DNA from: Sphaerulina vaccinii
Lineage: Eukaryota; Ascomycota; Dothideomycetes; Mycosphaerellales; Mycosphaerellaceae
DNA: 64,000 nucleotides
Direction: 5' to 3'
Assembly: GCA_022570795.1 (NCBI GenBank)
Contig: JAKUDP010000001.1
Location: 620,001-684,000 of the forward strand
The position numbers and the translations under genes were made by a program. Numbering within the stretch: the stretch's first letter is position 1; every line of letters starts with the position of its first letter. Under the pieces are notes generated by a model. That model had not been told where the DNA came from. It worked only from the letters and a program-made list of their open reading frames with translations, and searched no databases. This document shows positions 1 to 9,335 of the stretch, in pieces.

Positions 1-787
1 ACCCGGAGTCGTGTATGGCTTCTCCAAAGAGTATGTTGAGCGTTTCGGACCGCGCTGGAAATGTAAACGAGACCAAGTCAGCATCTCGCCATGCTGGCAG
101 GCTTGCGACATTGGTGTTCTTGTTGCAGTGGTCCTCGACAAAGACTCTCGATGGTATGGTGTTTCGAGACAAGCCTCCAGGAGCCAGAAACACAAAGCAA
201 GAGAGGGTGCGAAGATGCGGAAGGCGACGTTCACAAGCTTCTCGTCTTGCCAAGAAGTAAGATGTAAGAAGAGCATCTTCGATCCTCAGCTGTCCTACAA
301 TAGCATCCGGTGAGACGAATGCGATGTCCTATCAGATCGCTGGGGCGTGCAACATCAGGAGCAGCGCAACATCTTGAGTCGCACCCATCATGCACTCTAG
401 CTGTCCGCACGAGAGGTCACAACTTGGTCCTCAAGGCACAAGCGATGCTGATGTACAGCGCCCTATGTTACAGGGCCTGGGCATTGAGAGCAAAGCTATG
501 CTTATATGCAGAACCCTAGGTTGCAGTGAGACTCCATATGCTTGGCAGCACCGGTGCTGAGGCACGAAAATTGTCGTAGTGGCTGCATACCGCATAGATG
601 TGTCGCACCACAGCGAAGCCACAATATATGTATCTTGGAAGATGCAGCACAAGATAGGGCTGCAGCTTCAGATCCAATAGTTCTTCTTGTGAAACACATC
701 GTGCTCAGAGGTCATATAAGCATGCTGTCATCCGTTCGCGAAGACAGAGCAGGAATGCCACCTTTCGTTGCACCACCAATCTTTACT
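1..787. other. Intergenic / upstream flank
   Basis: I see no convincing gene. Open frames here are short, overlap on both strands and resemble no family I know. The right end is the upstream region of the broken permease, whose first methionine is at 788 (an in-frame upstream ATG lies at 755). Confidence 0.4.
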
Positions 788-1542
788 ATGGGTTCTCAAT
801 GCCACTATCCGCAGTACGACCCACGGGCGACAGACAAGGATGTTGCTACTGTTGTCGAGACTTCTGTTGACTCTGCATCGAGCGGACTCGTCGCCGACGC
901 AGGAAAGGTCAAGGTACGTTGATCCAGGGACGTCTCATATAGCAGAAGTACTGATTCGCTGCAGAGAGTCTTCAACTTCTTGTCTCTCTTCGCCTTTTCT
1001 CTTGTTTTCATGACCATGTGGGAGGGAATGTTGATCAACCCATACTGGTCGTTGTCCAATGGTGGTGCACCCGAGTGCATTTGGGCCTTCATCGGTGCGC
1101 TTGCAGGCGCACTTGCGCAGTCTGCGAGCCTTGCAGAGATGGCGTCCATTCAACCCATCGCTGGTGAGTGCACGTTGCACTATAATAGCCGCGGTAGTAG
1201 CTCAAGGCTGACATGCTGTCCTTTCCGTTAGGTGCACAGTACCACTGGACCTGGGCCTTCGCTCCAGCGAAAGTGAGGAGGTGCCTCACATGGTTCCAGG
1301 GCTGGGCTGACTTGGTGAGTCCTGCTGTCGAGTGTCTCGCGGTCTTGGCTAATGATCGTGTAAGGTTTGGATGGATTAGCATGATCACATCGATCGCGTT
1401 TATGAATGCCGGCCTTGTGCTTGGTCTGGCAAAGCTGGAAAACCCGAGCTATACTGCGACCGCCTGGCACTTGACGCTAATGATATGGGCAATAGTGGTG
1501 TTGCAGGCGGCTGCCAATATCTTCGCATATAGCCCTTGCCCG
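788..1542 (+). pseudogene. Amino-acid/GABA/choline-type permease, N-terminal half (gene split by inversion)
   Basis: This is the 5' half of a fungal APC-superfamily permease. Exons are 788-913, 965-1163, 1232-1314 and about 1366-1542, with introns of 51, 68 and about 50 nt. The order is a short hydrophilic N-terminus, the first membrane segments with the family-like stretch NGGAPECIWAFIGALAGALA, then AQSASLAEMASIQPIAG and QYHWTWAFAP, and after the third intron a segment containing NPSYTATAWH. Similarity stops near 1542. The rest of the permease lies on the opposite strand at 3153-4153. The third intron does not restore the frame: the bases from 1365 lead to a stop, while the family-like reading starts one base later, so a one-base shift seems present. 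The two halves sum to about 511 codons, a normal length for the family. Substrate cannot be fixed from sequence. It is very unlikely to make a working transporter unless this is an assembly error. Confidence 0.75.
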
Positions 1543-2156
1543 ATGAGTAGATCCACAACCGCTGATGAGTCTACTAGGTGGCGAGGATCCCGATGAATGT
1601 GGACGGGGCAGTCACCAGTTTATCTGTTTTGTGCCCGCTAAGAGGAGGAAAGTTAGGGAAAGGAAGAGGAGTTTATATATAGAGGAGAAAGAGAAATCCC
1701 AGACCATTTGGCTAGCTCCCGCCCTCCCGAGGCCACCAAGATGTCCATTCTTGACTTGGCCTGAATCTGATCGGACAAGCATCGCAATCATGAACACTCT
1801 CCAAAACACCATAGTCACTTCATCCTAATTCTGGTGCAATCGGCTCCTATGCACCAACGAGAGGCGTCTGCTACAGATCTAAAGGATGTCGATCGCTGTG
1901 TCCGCACCGCCTGGCTTCGACACGACTACGACTGGCGCAACTTCACAAACCATGAAGATCAGAGGATAAGAGACGGGACTGGCAATGGTACAGATCGGCA
2001 ACTCGTGCATGGTGCCACGACCAGTTCTGGCAGAGCTTGGACAGGTGTGAAGGTGAAGACACTGTCCGATCATGAGTCAATCGAATCGCCTAGTATGCCG
2101 CAATAGTTCTACTCGAAAGTTATAAGGACAGACACTCTCAGCGGAATCTCCACTCG
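1543..2156. other. Non-coding stretch inside the putative inverted segment
   Basis: No family-like reading frame is visible. Under the inversion model this DNA would originally have lain downstream of the secreted-protein gene, away from the permease start. Confidence 0.35.
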
Positions 2157-2621
2157 CTAAGGTACACGACTTCTCGGCTCTATACGCTCCTGCTTCGCCA
2201 CTTGGTCGCTGCTCAATTCTTCAGCATGCCTCAAGCATCTACTGGGGTGCTCCCGTGCCAGCATCACATTGGCAACAGTGCCGACTCCAATACCCTTTCC
2301 CGAGCAGTCACCAGGGTTGCAGTACCAATGAGTACCATCCTTCAAGAAATTGATGTCGTGGTTCTCGATCCAGAGTCCATTGATCTGGTTGCGGTGCTTG
2401 TTGCTGTCCTCGCCGCACCTTGTTCCGGTCATGCGGGAATGGTCTTTGAAAGACGCGGACTTGTCGGGGCTATCGGCGGCGAGTGCCCAGCAGGTGGGCG
2501 CTTCACCAGTAACGCGGCTGCCAGCGGCCCAGCCAACGTGGCCTTTTCGCAGACCAAGCCATAGAGCTTGTGTTTGGGTGGATGCAAGAGCAATGCTTGC
2601 CAACAGGTGCTGTGGCTTCAT
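2157..2621 (-). CDS. Small secreted protein, unknown function
   Basis: A single open frame of 154 codons begins with a plausible signal peptide (residues 1-19, hydrophobic core LLASIALAS) that ends at an Ala-rich cleavage context. The mature part is hydrophilic, with cysteines spread along it, including the pair in YCNPGDCSGKG, as expected of a small disulphide-bonded secreted protein. I recognise no domain. It lies between the two halves of the broken permease and reads in the same direction as the C-terminal half, so it would have moved with that half. It could be an effector or wall-associated protein, but nothing in the sequence proves that. An unrecognised intron could change the C-terminus, which is basic and looks less ordered than the rest. 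Confidence 0.55.
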   Translation of the reverse strand: MKPQHLLASIALASTQTQALWLGLRKGHVGWAAGSRVTGEAPTCWALAADSPDKSASFKDHSRMTGTRCGEDSNKHRNQINGLWIENHDINFLKDGTHWYCNPGDCSGKGIGVGTVANVMLAREHPSRCLRHAEELSSDQVAKQERIEPRSRVP

Positions 2622-3152
2622 GATGATCTATTGCCGAGACTGGGTCAGTTCATGGCATAAGTGTAAATCTGGGAGAGGCGAAAGCTCACTTTCTGTGTCT
2701 CAACTGGTGGCGTGGAGGGTGTGGTGCTCAGATCGCTGGAAAGCTAATGCTCCAAGGCCGTTGCTCTGCTCCGGTCTTACAGTATATGCCTTACTCCAGA
2801 CAAGGCACTTCACACTGACCGAAACCAATACGGACTCTATTACCTTTCCGAAGGATTCATTTCCAGGACCTGTTCGACTCCCATACGATGCTCCGACGAA
2901 ACAGCTAGGCAACAGCATTGCTCTATTTCCAATGCCTGCCACGAGACCACACCACTGCTAGACTTATGCAGCTTCAAGAAGGACTTCCTATGTTTGCAGG
3001 GACCACGCTTTCTGTACGCCCGCTAAGTGCACATATGGTGCAGTTCCTTGCACTGCGAACACGAGACGGCAAGGCGCAGCGTGCTACCGACAATTTCCCG
3101 TTTGCGATCTCGATGCATCTATCAAGCCTGGGCCCAAAGTACTTCCACAGTA
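2622..3152. other. Intergenic, inside the putative inverted segment
   Basis: No gene recognised. It holds the upstream region of the secreted-protein gene on the minus strand and the 3' flank of the permease C-terminal half. Confidence 0.35.
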
Positions 3153-4153
3153 TCACTTCTCCGATGCCAACACATATTCAATGACACCAGTACTGAGTCC
3201 GCGCCAATTCTTCCTAGCCCATGCGTACCACGTAACGCAGGCGAACAGAACGCACAGCACGAACAACGGACCTGCGTAGTTCATGTTACTTGCTGTGACA
3301 GGCAATGTCTGTGGGAATGGCAGAAATACTGCCACGTATACGGAATGGACAAGCGCATATCCGTTGACCCAGGGACCATATCGACCCAGGTTCCATGTGC
3401 CTAATGTCAAAGTCGATCCTTTGTGCCAGCGGGTGTACAACATACAAGCAATGGCAATGCCGTACGATATGGTCAGTACCATGGAGGTCAGCGCTGCCAC
3501 CGCTCCAAGAGCCGCTGGAGAACCAAGATTGAGAAGAGCCAGTAGCATGACCAACACAGTCGGGAGTAGTACAGCCTGGACCGGCACACCGGACCTGCCG
3601 CTGACATGTGCGAACCAAGGATGGAGTCCGCCGTCTCTTGCCCAGGCCCATGTCAGACGAGAGACTGTCGTGGTGCTAGCAATGCCCGCGCTGAGACACA
3701 TGGCAGTGATCAAGCTGATCAGTGCTGTAGTGGCGTGCTGCGAGCCCGTGACATTGTGAAGTATGACGAACATAGGTATCGACGAACCCAGAGCATCGTC
3801 CAGCGAGCCGGAAACGAACATATATGGAATGAGAACGATAGACCAGAACATTGCTCTTGGTACCGCATCTCGAGACTTCTTGGTTTCCTCACTCATGTGC
3901 AGGCACCCGTCCCATCCGGTCACTGCGATCGCAATTAGTCCTCTCTTCTGACAGGATTTGTACTCAACTTACTGCCCCAGATGAATGCCAGCATTCCTAC
4001 GTTGAACGAGACGAAGCCTTCATCCCAGCCCGAAGACGTCACAAAGTCTGTGAAGACGTACTCCGCGCTGTGCTTCTCTCCCATTGTTCCGAAGATCACA
4101 ATGATGACCACGAAGAGCACGACGTGCAGCACACTTACCCCGATCTCGAATAC
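3153..4153 (-). pseudogene. Amino-acid/GABA/choline-type permease, C-terminal half (gene split by inversion)
   Basis: This is the remaining half of the permease begun at 788, on the other strand. Exons are 4153-3973 and 3922-3153, with a 50-nt intron between them (GTAAGT donor, CGCAG acceptor, phase 1). The reading opens abruptly in a membrane segment (VFEIGVSVLHVVLFVVIIVI). It continues through GWDGCLHMSEETKKSRDAVP, the conserved cytoplasmic loop of the GABA/choline permease group, then TTVSRLTWAWARDGGLHPWF and three or four more membrane segments to a natural stop. No in-frame stop interrupts this half. It has no start codon in a suitable context, so it is not an independent gene. Family membership is clear; the substrate is not. 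Confidence 0.78.
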
Positions 4154-4253
4154 GGAACATGAAAGACAACGAAAAAGTCTGGTGTAAGATGATACGCTCG
4201 CTGCATGGATAGGTCTCGACGCAGTCTCAAGATCCTTTCTCTGCTCTGCCCCT

Positions 4254-4526
4254 TCACAACCATCTCGGAACTCTAGCATCATCATACCTAGCCTCCTCTA
4301 CCTTGGCTTTCTTCCACCTACTACCCATATATCCCTGCTCACAAGCACACTTGGAACACACGTCATCATCGCAACCTGCCTTATTGCAGATATACCACTG
4401 ATTGCACATTCTCTCACCACAGTTCGAGCATGCAGAGAACCAGTGTGTTTCGGTTTTGATTAGTTGATGGAGAATGAAGACGCGACAGGTTTTCTTGTTG
4501 GTATCGGACATCGTTGGCTGTGTCAT
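4254..4526 (-). CDS. Small cysteine-rich ZZ/RING-like zinc-binding protein
   Basis: The short frame starting at the ATG at 4526 codes for about 90 residues. An in-frame upstream extension to 4733 also exists but is unremarkable. The core has regularly spaced ligands: CSNCGERMC, then WYICNKAGC, then DDDVCSKCAC. The CxxC pairs and the dDxCxkC ending resemble a ZZ-type or degenerate RING zinc finger. The tail is charged. The right breakpoint of the permease inversion is only about 100 bp beyond its 3' end, and the HET-domain gene starts upstream on the same strand, so the piece could be the surviving end of a longer protein. Zinc binding is inferred from spacing only. Confidence 0.5.
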   Translation of the reverse strand: MTQPTMSDTNKKTCRVFILHQLIKTETHWFSACSNCGERMCNQWYICNKAGCDDDVCSKCACEQGYMGSRWKKAKVEEARYDDARVPRWL

Positions 4527-4822
4527 GATGTGAAGCAATGTATGTGGTCGTAGGTAACCAGTAGCTGTGGCTTCAGTGTTTACTTGTAGTTGGCGATCTC
4601 GTTTAGGAGATCGTGTAAGATGGCCGTCACGTAGTAGCTGTAGATTCAGCAGGAACTTATATGAGCGGTAACAGTGGGTGTCTTGTACACATTTCTTCTC
4701 GTCTTGTTTGGTCTCACGTTGTGGATGAGACATAGTTCAGTCGCAGACCAGTGAAAGGTTCGAGACTGGGACGTAGAGGCTAGACATATAGGAACGTGGT
4801 AGAGCCATAGTCGTCTCAGACG

Positions 4823-6865
4823 TCACAAAATCTCAATGACCTGTCGCTCCTTGCCAACGAAATGCTGCACTTCTTCGTGACCACGAGCTTCGAAATTCCC
4901 GACACGCACAAATTGAGACGTTCCATCCTTTTGCCTGACCAGCAGCCCACTGCAGCCTGGTTCGCCTGCATACATTCGATTCTCAGCCACGAACTCGAAG
5001 GACTGCAGCGGAAGGCAGTAATAATTGAGTCGGTCAATGCTGGAGAATGTTGTCATGTCCTTTGGACTGCCCAGCTCGCGCATGATGATTGAGAAAGCAT
5101 CGCCAAGCTCGTCGCATTCATCAGCTTCGTAGAAGGCGCTGTTGAAGTCCTCTCCAATCTGATCCAGGAGACTTTGAGGAGTTTCGATGACTTCGTATCG
5201 ATCATTGGCTTGGTCGAATACTGCAATGGCGCCGTTGTACCAAGGTAGAACAGGTATCAACGACGCGCTCAAACTTAGTATGCCGCCCACTACTTGGCCG
5301 TAGATGTTGCTGGAGTCTTGCAGATCGATCTTCACGTCGCATACATCGCAAAGGTCTTTGAAGCTTGATTCGACAGCATAGTTGCGACGATGCACGAATT
5401 CCACTTTCCCTTCGACTGAGCCCCACGACCACGTTGGAGCACGATATGGCTCAGGTCTGACAGTCGTCTCGTATGCTTTGATGCGCCAGAGAAGCTGAGA
5501 TGGTAGCTGCGATCTCCAGAGGCCCGCTACGTATTCGTCCTTGAAATCTTCACCGTATCTCTGAGCTAGACCTCCAATCGCGATCATTCGGTCACCCATG
5601 AAGGTAATGCCGGTAGCGCTATACGTCTCGACGATGTACTCCCAGTCGACGTAGGTTGGAACAGTCTGAGCGCCTCCAGTCTTCATCTGTAGTCCCTCAC
5701 TCAGGTCAAACCAGACCTGGGGTACCCATCCTGGGAACGTTTCGCATGCCATTCCTTCTATGCAACGATACCAGACCTGTTCTTTGCCTAGTATGAGAAG
5801 TCGAGGCGCTAGCTCCAGTTCCTGCAGTACCCAGGCTCTAGTGACAAGCTTCGAGTTCCTTGTGTCGGGATGATCGAACCCTTCGTTGATTATGCTGTAC
5901 TCCATGGGCTTTTCATTGTTCCAGGTAGCCATGACTGAGGCAGGACGGATCAAAGCCTGGGCACGCTGGAGAAAAGATGGCTCGGAGCTGTTAGCCGCGC
6001 CTGCCAGTGCGATGTTAAGGCTCGAATTCCGATACACTTGACACATCTTAGCTGCTTCTCGCTGCCAATCGTCTTTGGAGTCTTGGATAATGCATAGAGA
6101 GTCGATCCATATGTAGCCAATGCGTAGTTCTCGGGCAAAGTATATTGCTTCTTTGTAGTTGGTGGGCAAAACCGCAACCTCGATGCCGGCCTGGAGGGAT
6201 GCCATATTGCTACTAAGCAGTTTCAGTGGATTCGTACCGCCCCAGCAGTGTGAGATTGTGCAATATGACTTGCCAAGGTCAATTCCCGTGGCGCCGGTAT
6301 CTATAAGCGTGATCTGTTGGGATTTATCTGAGCTGCCGATGCGCAACAGTCGTGTGGGCCTGAAATCTCCAGCCAAGTCCTTGCATCTTTTGTGTTCGAT
6401 CTTGCACTTCTGATGCCAAGACGAGACAAGTGACAATAGTCGGGAATCCCTCAGATCGGTTGGCACAGTCCACTCTCCTACACTTGCGGAGATGTCTGAA
6501 GTTGGCCAAACATAGAAGCCCCAGACGTCAGACATGCCAGTCATTTCGCTGTCGTCCTCATCTTCGTCTTCGGGTTCTTCATCGCTATTCATGTTTTCAG
6601 CTGGTACCTGCTCGACTGTAACCTTCAGCCAGCCATCAGGAAGACCCAGAGGCGGTGTCAGATACATCTCAAGCTGGAATTTCAGCTCATCCCAGTTTGT
6701 GAGAGGCTCATCCTCGAATTGCCTCGTTACAGTTTGGCAGATGTAACAGCCTTCACTAGCCGCTTGTCGAAGTGCTTGCGGCGTTGGATGATGTGGTATT
6801 CCACTTCGCAGTACCTTGGTGCCGGAGAAAGCTGAACGGCATTGATCGCAGACGCCAGATGCCAT
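4823..6865 (-). CDS. HET-domain (heterokaryon incompatibility) protein
   Basis: An intronless 680-residue protein. The N-terminus has a cysteine-containing segment (VCDQCRSAF, residues 5-13, and GCYICQTV near 40), followed by an acidic linker. From about residue 199 comes the HET domain: CTISHCWGG, then LPTNYKEAIYFARELRIGYI, WIDSLCIIQD, W-REAAKMCQVYRNSSLNIA and later TRAWVLQELELAPRLLI. These are the classic motifs of the family. HET domains mediate non-self recognition and programmed cell death in filamentous fungi, but most HET genes are large-family members whose partner is unknown. The C-terminal part (RAPTWSWGSVEG) is the usual HET tail. No truncation is seen. The start fits because MASGVCDQC is preceded by no in-frame coding-like sequence. 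Confidence 0.9.
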   Translation of the reverse strand: MASGVCDQCRSAFSGTKVLRSGIPHHPTPQALRQAASEGCYICQTVTRQFEDEPLTNWDELKFQLEMYLTPPLGLPDGWLKVTVEQVPAENMNSDEEPEDEDEDDSEMTGMSDVWGFYVWPTSDISASVGEWTVPTDLRDSRLLSLVSSWHQKCKIEHKRCKDLAGDFRPTRLLRIGSSDKSQQITLIDTGATGIDLGKSYCTISHCWGGTNPLKLLSSNMASLQAGIEVAVLPTNYKEAIYFARELRIGYIWIDSLCIIQDSKDDWQREAAKMCQVYRNSSLNIALAGAANSSEPSFLQRAQALIRPASVMATWNNEKPMEYSIINEGFDHPDTRNSKLVTRAWVLQELELAPRLLILGKEQVWYRCIEGMACETFPGWVPQVWFDLSEGLQMKTGGAQTVPTYVDWEYIVETYSATGITFMGDRMIAIGGLAQRYGEDFKDEYVAGLWRSQLPSQLLWRIKAYETTVRPEPYRAPTWSWGSVEGKVEFVHRRNYAVESSFKDLCDVCDVKIDLQDSSNIYGQVVGGILSLSASLIPVLPWYNGAIAVFDQANDRYEVIETPQSLLDQIGEDFNSAFYEADECDELGDAFSIIMRELGSPKDMTTFSSIDRLNYYCLPLQSFEFVAENRMYAGEPGCSGLLVRQKDGTSQFVRVGNFEARGHEEVQHFVGKERQVIEIL

Positions 6866-7099
6866 AGTTCCGAAATGTGAGATCCGAGAATTGGGAAGTT
6901 GTAGCGCTGTGCATCCCGTGGTCGTGTGAGGCTGAAGGTAGCGAGTTTCCAGCGCTAATGCAGGCTTGCGCCGAATGGCCTATCATACCATCATGTTGTC
7001 AAAAGTCGTGCAGACGACCTAGAGTATCGAAAGTCTCAGATTCCGATGTTATCTTAGGTATGATATACATATATGCACAAGTCCCTTCCCATGACCTCT

Positions 7100-8635
7100 C
7101 TACAACGTAGGCGCATTCTCCGCACTCGTTGGCTCAGCAGCCATATCAACTTCGGCCTGCCCACCTGTCGGCGAAGGAGACGATACTGTTTGTGTGTTGC
7201 CTGCTTTCTTCGCTAACCTCTTCTCTTCCCTCTGCCACACCCAGACAGGTCTCCCGGTCTTAAGTTTGACGTCCCTTAAGATCTGGTCCTTGATATCAGA
7301 CAAAACAGCTTGACGATCTTGCTCCTGCGCACTCTCAGCGACATCAGCCTCTTCAATTACTGCTTGCTCTTGCTCTTGTTCTTCAGCAGGTCGTATCGAA
7401 GCATCCCAGTTCGCGGCTCTTGTCTTCCACATATTTGCTTTTAAATCTGATACACTTTCCGCTCCTTCTTGATCTGGGACTGGTGCAGTATTTCTCACGA
7501 AGCCCATGTTCTCATGCTGGACTCCTGTAGGCCACATCTCCGCATATTCTGCATCGAGAGCGTTGGCCCACTTGACAGAGATTCCTTCCGAGTCGAAGAT
7601 GGGTGCTGTGACAAGTTTGATGTCTTTGGCATTTGCTCGAAGAGCAGGGTTCCTCTTGCCGAGCGTAACACCTTCTTGCGCAGCGAGTACGGGATCGAGG
7701 GATGAGGGATAAGGTTTGATGTATTGTCTCCAGTCGATCGGTTCTGAGGTTGCGGAGACGTCGTTGCTGTCTGTTCCGGGTGTCTCTGGTGCACCTTGTG
7801 CCGTTTCTTGTGCAGTCATTTCTCCGGTAGCCTGCTCCTTTGCAGCCTTCACAGCTTCTGCAGCGTAGACCATCTTCCTCCTTTGCAGCTTCGTCTGGTC
7901 CAGAACTTCTCTCGCTTTCCGCATCTTCTGATATTCCTCCTTTCTCTGCTTGGACTTGATGTTCTTGTCCACGCTCCTTTCGCTGTGCCCCTGGATCTGT
8001 GCTTTCAGTTCTGCGATCCTTCCCTCCAACTCCGCCATGCCACCCTTTTCATAGCTCTCTGCTAGTCGGCAGATCTCATCGACAACCTCGTCTGTCCTCG
8101 CCTGTACCGCAAGCTCTTTCTCATTCACCAGTTGGATCCCCTTCTCCTCCTGCCTCAACAAGATGGCAGCCAGGTCAGCGACACTATTCGCCTTCTGGTC
8201 CATAACCATCCTGATCCGCATCTTCTTCTTCTCCCGCTTGATGACATCGAAGACGGTTTCCTTCTTGCTTCCACCTCGATCTTCCAGTTTGGCCTTCCTA
8301 TCAGCGATCTGCTTCTCCGTGAGTGGCCTCTTGATCTCTTCGGTCAGTTCCCAGTTCGTCTCATGGAGGACACGGTATTCCCGCAGCTTCTTGAACAATT
8401 CCAGGCCTTGTCGTTGATTGGGCACGGAGACAGTGAAGAGTGGTCGCCAGATGTCTTTGCGCAGCTTGGGCGGATTGTTGTTGGCGCCCACATCGGCCAG
8501 TTGGGACAGATGCGCTTGTCGAAGTGTTCGTTCCAATGAGTAGAGCACCTGGTTCGTGCGGATGTTGCAGTACGCGTAGATGTGGTGGCCATGGTTGGGA
8601 GGCAGTGACCGCACTGCGCGTGTGCTTTTCTGCAT
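7100..8635 (-). CDS. MHR1: Mitochondrial large ribosomal subunit protein mL67 (Mhr1)
   Basis: An intronless frame of 511 residues. The N-terminal third carries the mL67/Mhr1 signature: GHHIYAYCNIRTNQVLYSL, LRKDIWRPLFTVSVPN, GLELFKKLREYRVLHETNWE, and a run of basic residues in a coiled-coil region (ETVFDVIKREKKKMRIRMVM). In yeast the protein is a structural component of the mitochondrial large subunit and has also been linked to mitochondrial DNA recombination and transcription. The middle (about residues 150-280) is lysine/glutamate-rich and probably helical. The C-terminus contains a conserved-looking PVWVWQREEKRLAKK. It is longer than the yeast protein, as is common in filamentous fungi. 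The neighbours are unrelated. Confidence 0.88.
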   Translation of the reverse strand: MQKSTRAVRSLPPNHGHHIYAYCNIRTNQVLYSLERTLRQAHLSQLADVGANNNPPKLRKDIWRPLFTVSVPNQRQGLELFKKLREYRVLHETNWELTEEIKRPLTEKQIADRKAKLEDRGGSKKETVFDVIKREKKKMRIRMVMDQKANSVADLAAILLRQEEKGIQLVNEKELAVQARTDEVVDEICRLAESYEKGGMAELEGRIAELKAQIQGHSERSVDKNIKSKQRKEEYQKMRKAREVLDQTKLQRRKMVYAAEAVKAAKEQATGEMTAQETAQGAPETPGTDSNDVSATSEPIDWRQYIKPYPSSLDPVLAAQEGVTLGKRNPALRANAKDIKLVTAPIFDSEGISVKWANALDAEYAEMWPTGVQHENMGFVRNTAPVPDQEGAESVSDLKANMWKTRAANWDASIRPAEEQEQEQAVIEEADVAESAQEQDRQAVLSDIKDQILRDVKLKTGRPVWVWQREEKRLAKKAGNTQTVSSPSPTGGQAEVDMAAEPTSAENAPTL

Positions 8636-9335
8636 GATGATGAAGACTGTGAAATGTATGTGTTATGGTCGTCGATATGTTGACTCCAATGCCTCAAGGA
8701 CGAGATGGGAGTGGTTGTTCGAGAGACTCCCGAGCTCGCCGCATTTCTGACCACAGCTCATCTGACAATATCAACAAGAAAACCACATTATCCGTACATT
8801 CTTCTCTTCCAAGTCTTGACGACTAGATCTCCTCTCTCTGCGCGAGCATGACGACTAGCACCCAAGCTTGATCTGGGCAGGTCTGACGGTCCTGGTCCAG
8901 GACTGTACTAGTTCTAGGCTTCTTGCCTGACATGCAGCAAGTCTATGGACGAGAACTATCATCTCATCTCTCTGAGGTCTATCATTCATGGGCCATAGAC
9001 ACATTGACAGCCGCCCTGCTTGATCTGGTGTACAGCGCCTGTGCAGTCTGGAACTGCCATCCTGCCCTGTGGCTTGGTCATGCCACCGTCAGTTCTCCAA
9101 TCAGGATATCAGCTTGATCGTGACTCCGATGATGAAGGTGGCAGTGGCAGTGTCTGCACTGCCCAGACCAGGCATGGCACAGGATAGCAGCTTTATAAAG
9201 CGGTTCTCTTCACTCCTTGAAGATAGGACTAATTGACCCAGAAACGTACTGAAACCCCATGAATAGCCCTAAGCTGAGCACGCGTGGTATGGCCAGAGCT
9301 GCTAGCACTCATTTGATGTCGAACACTATGCTGAT
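8636..9335. other. Intergenic between divergent genes
   Basis: Shared upstream region of mL67 (minus) and the membrane-protein gene (plus). No coding frame or obvious regulatory motif could be supported. Confidence 0.4.

Noticed and set aside
1312..1596. Reading through 1315-1364 as coding instead of intron
   Set aside because: It adds about 17 residues absent from the permease family and the ends look like splice sites.
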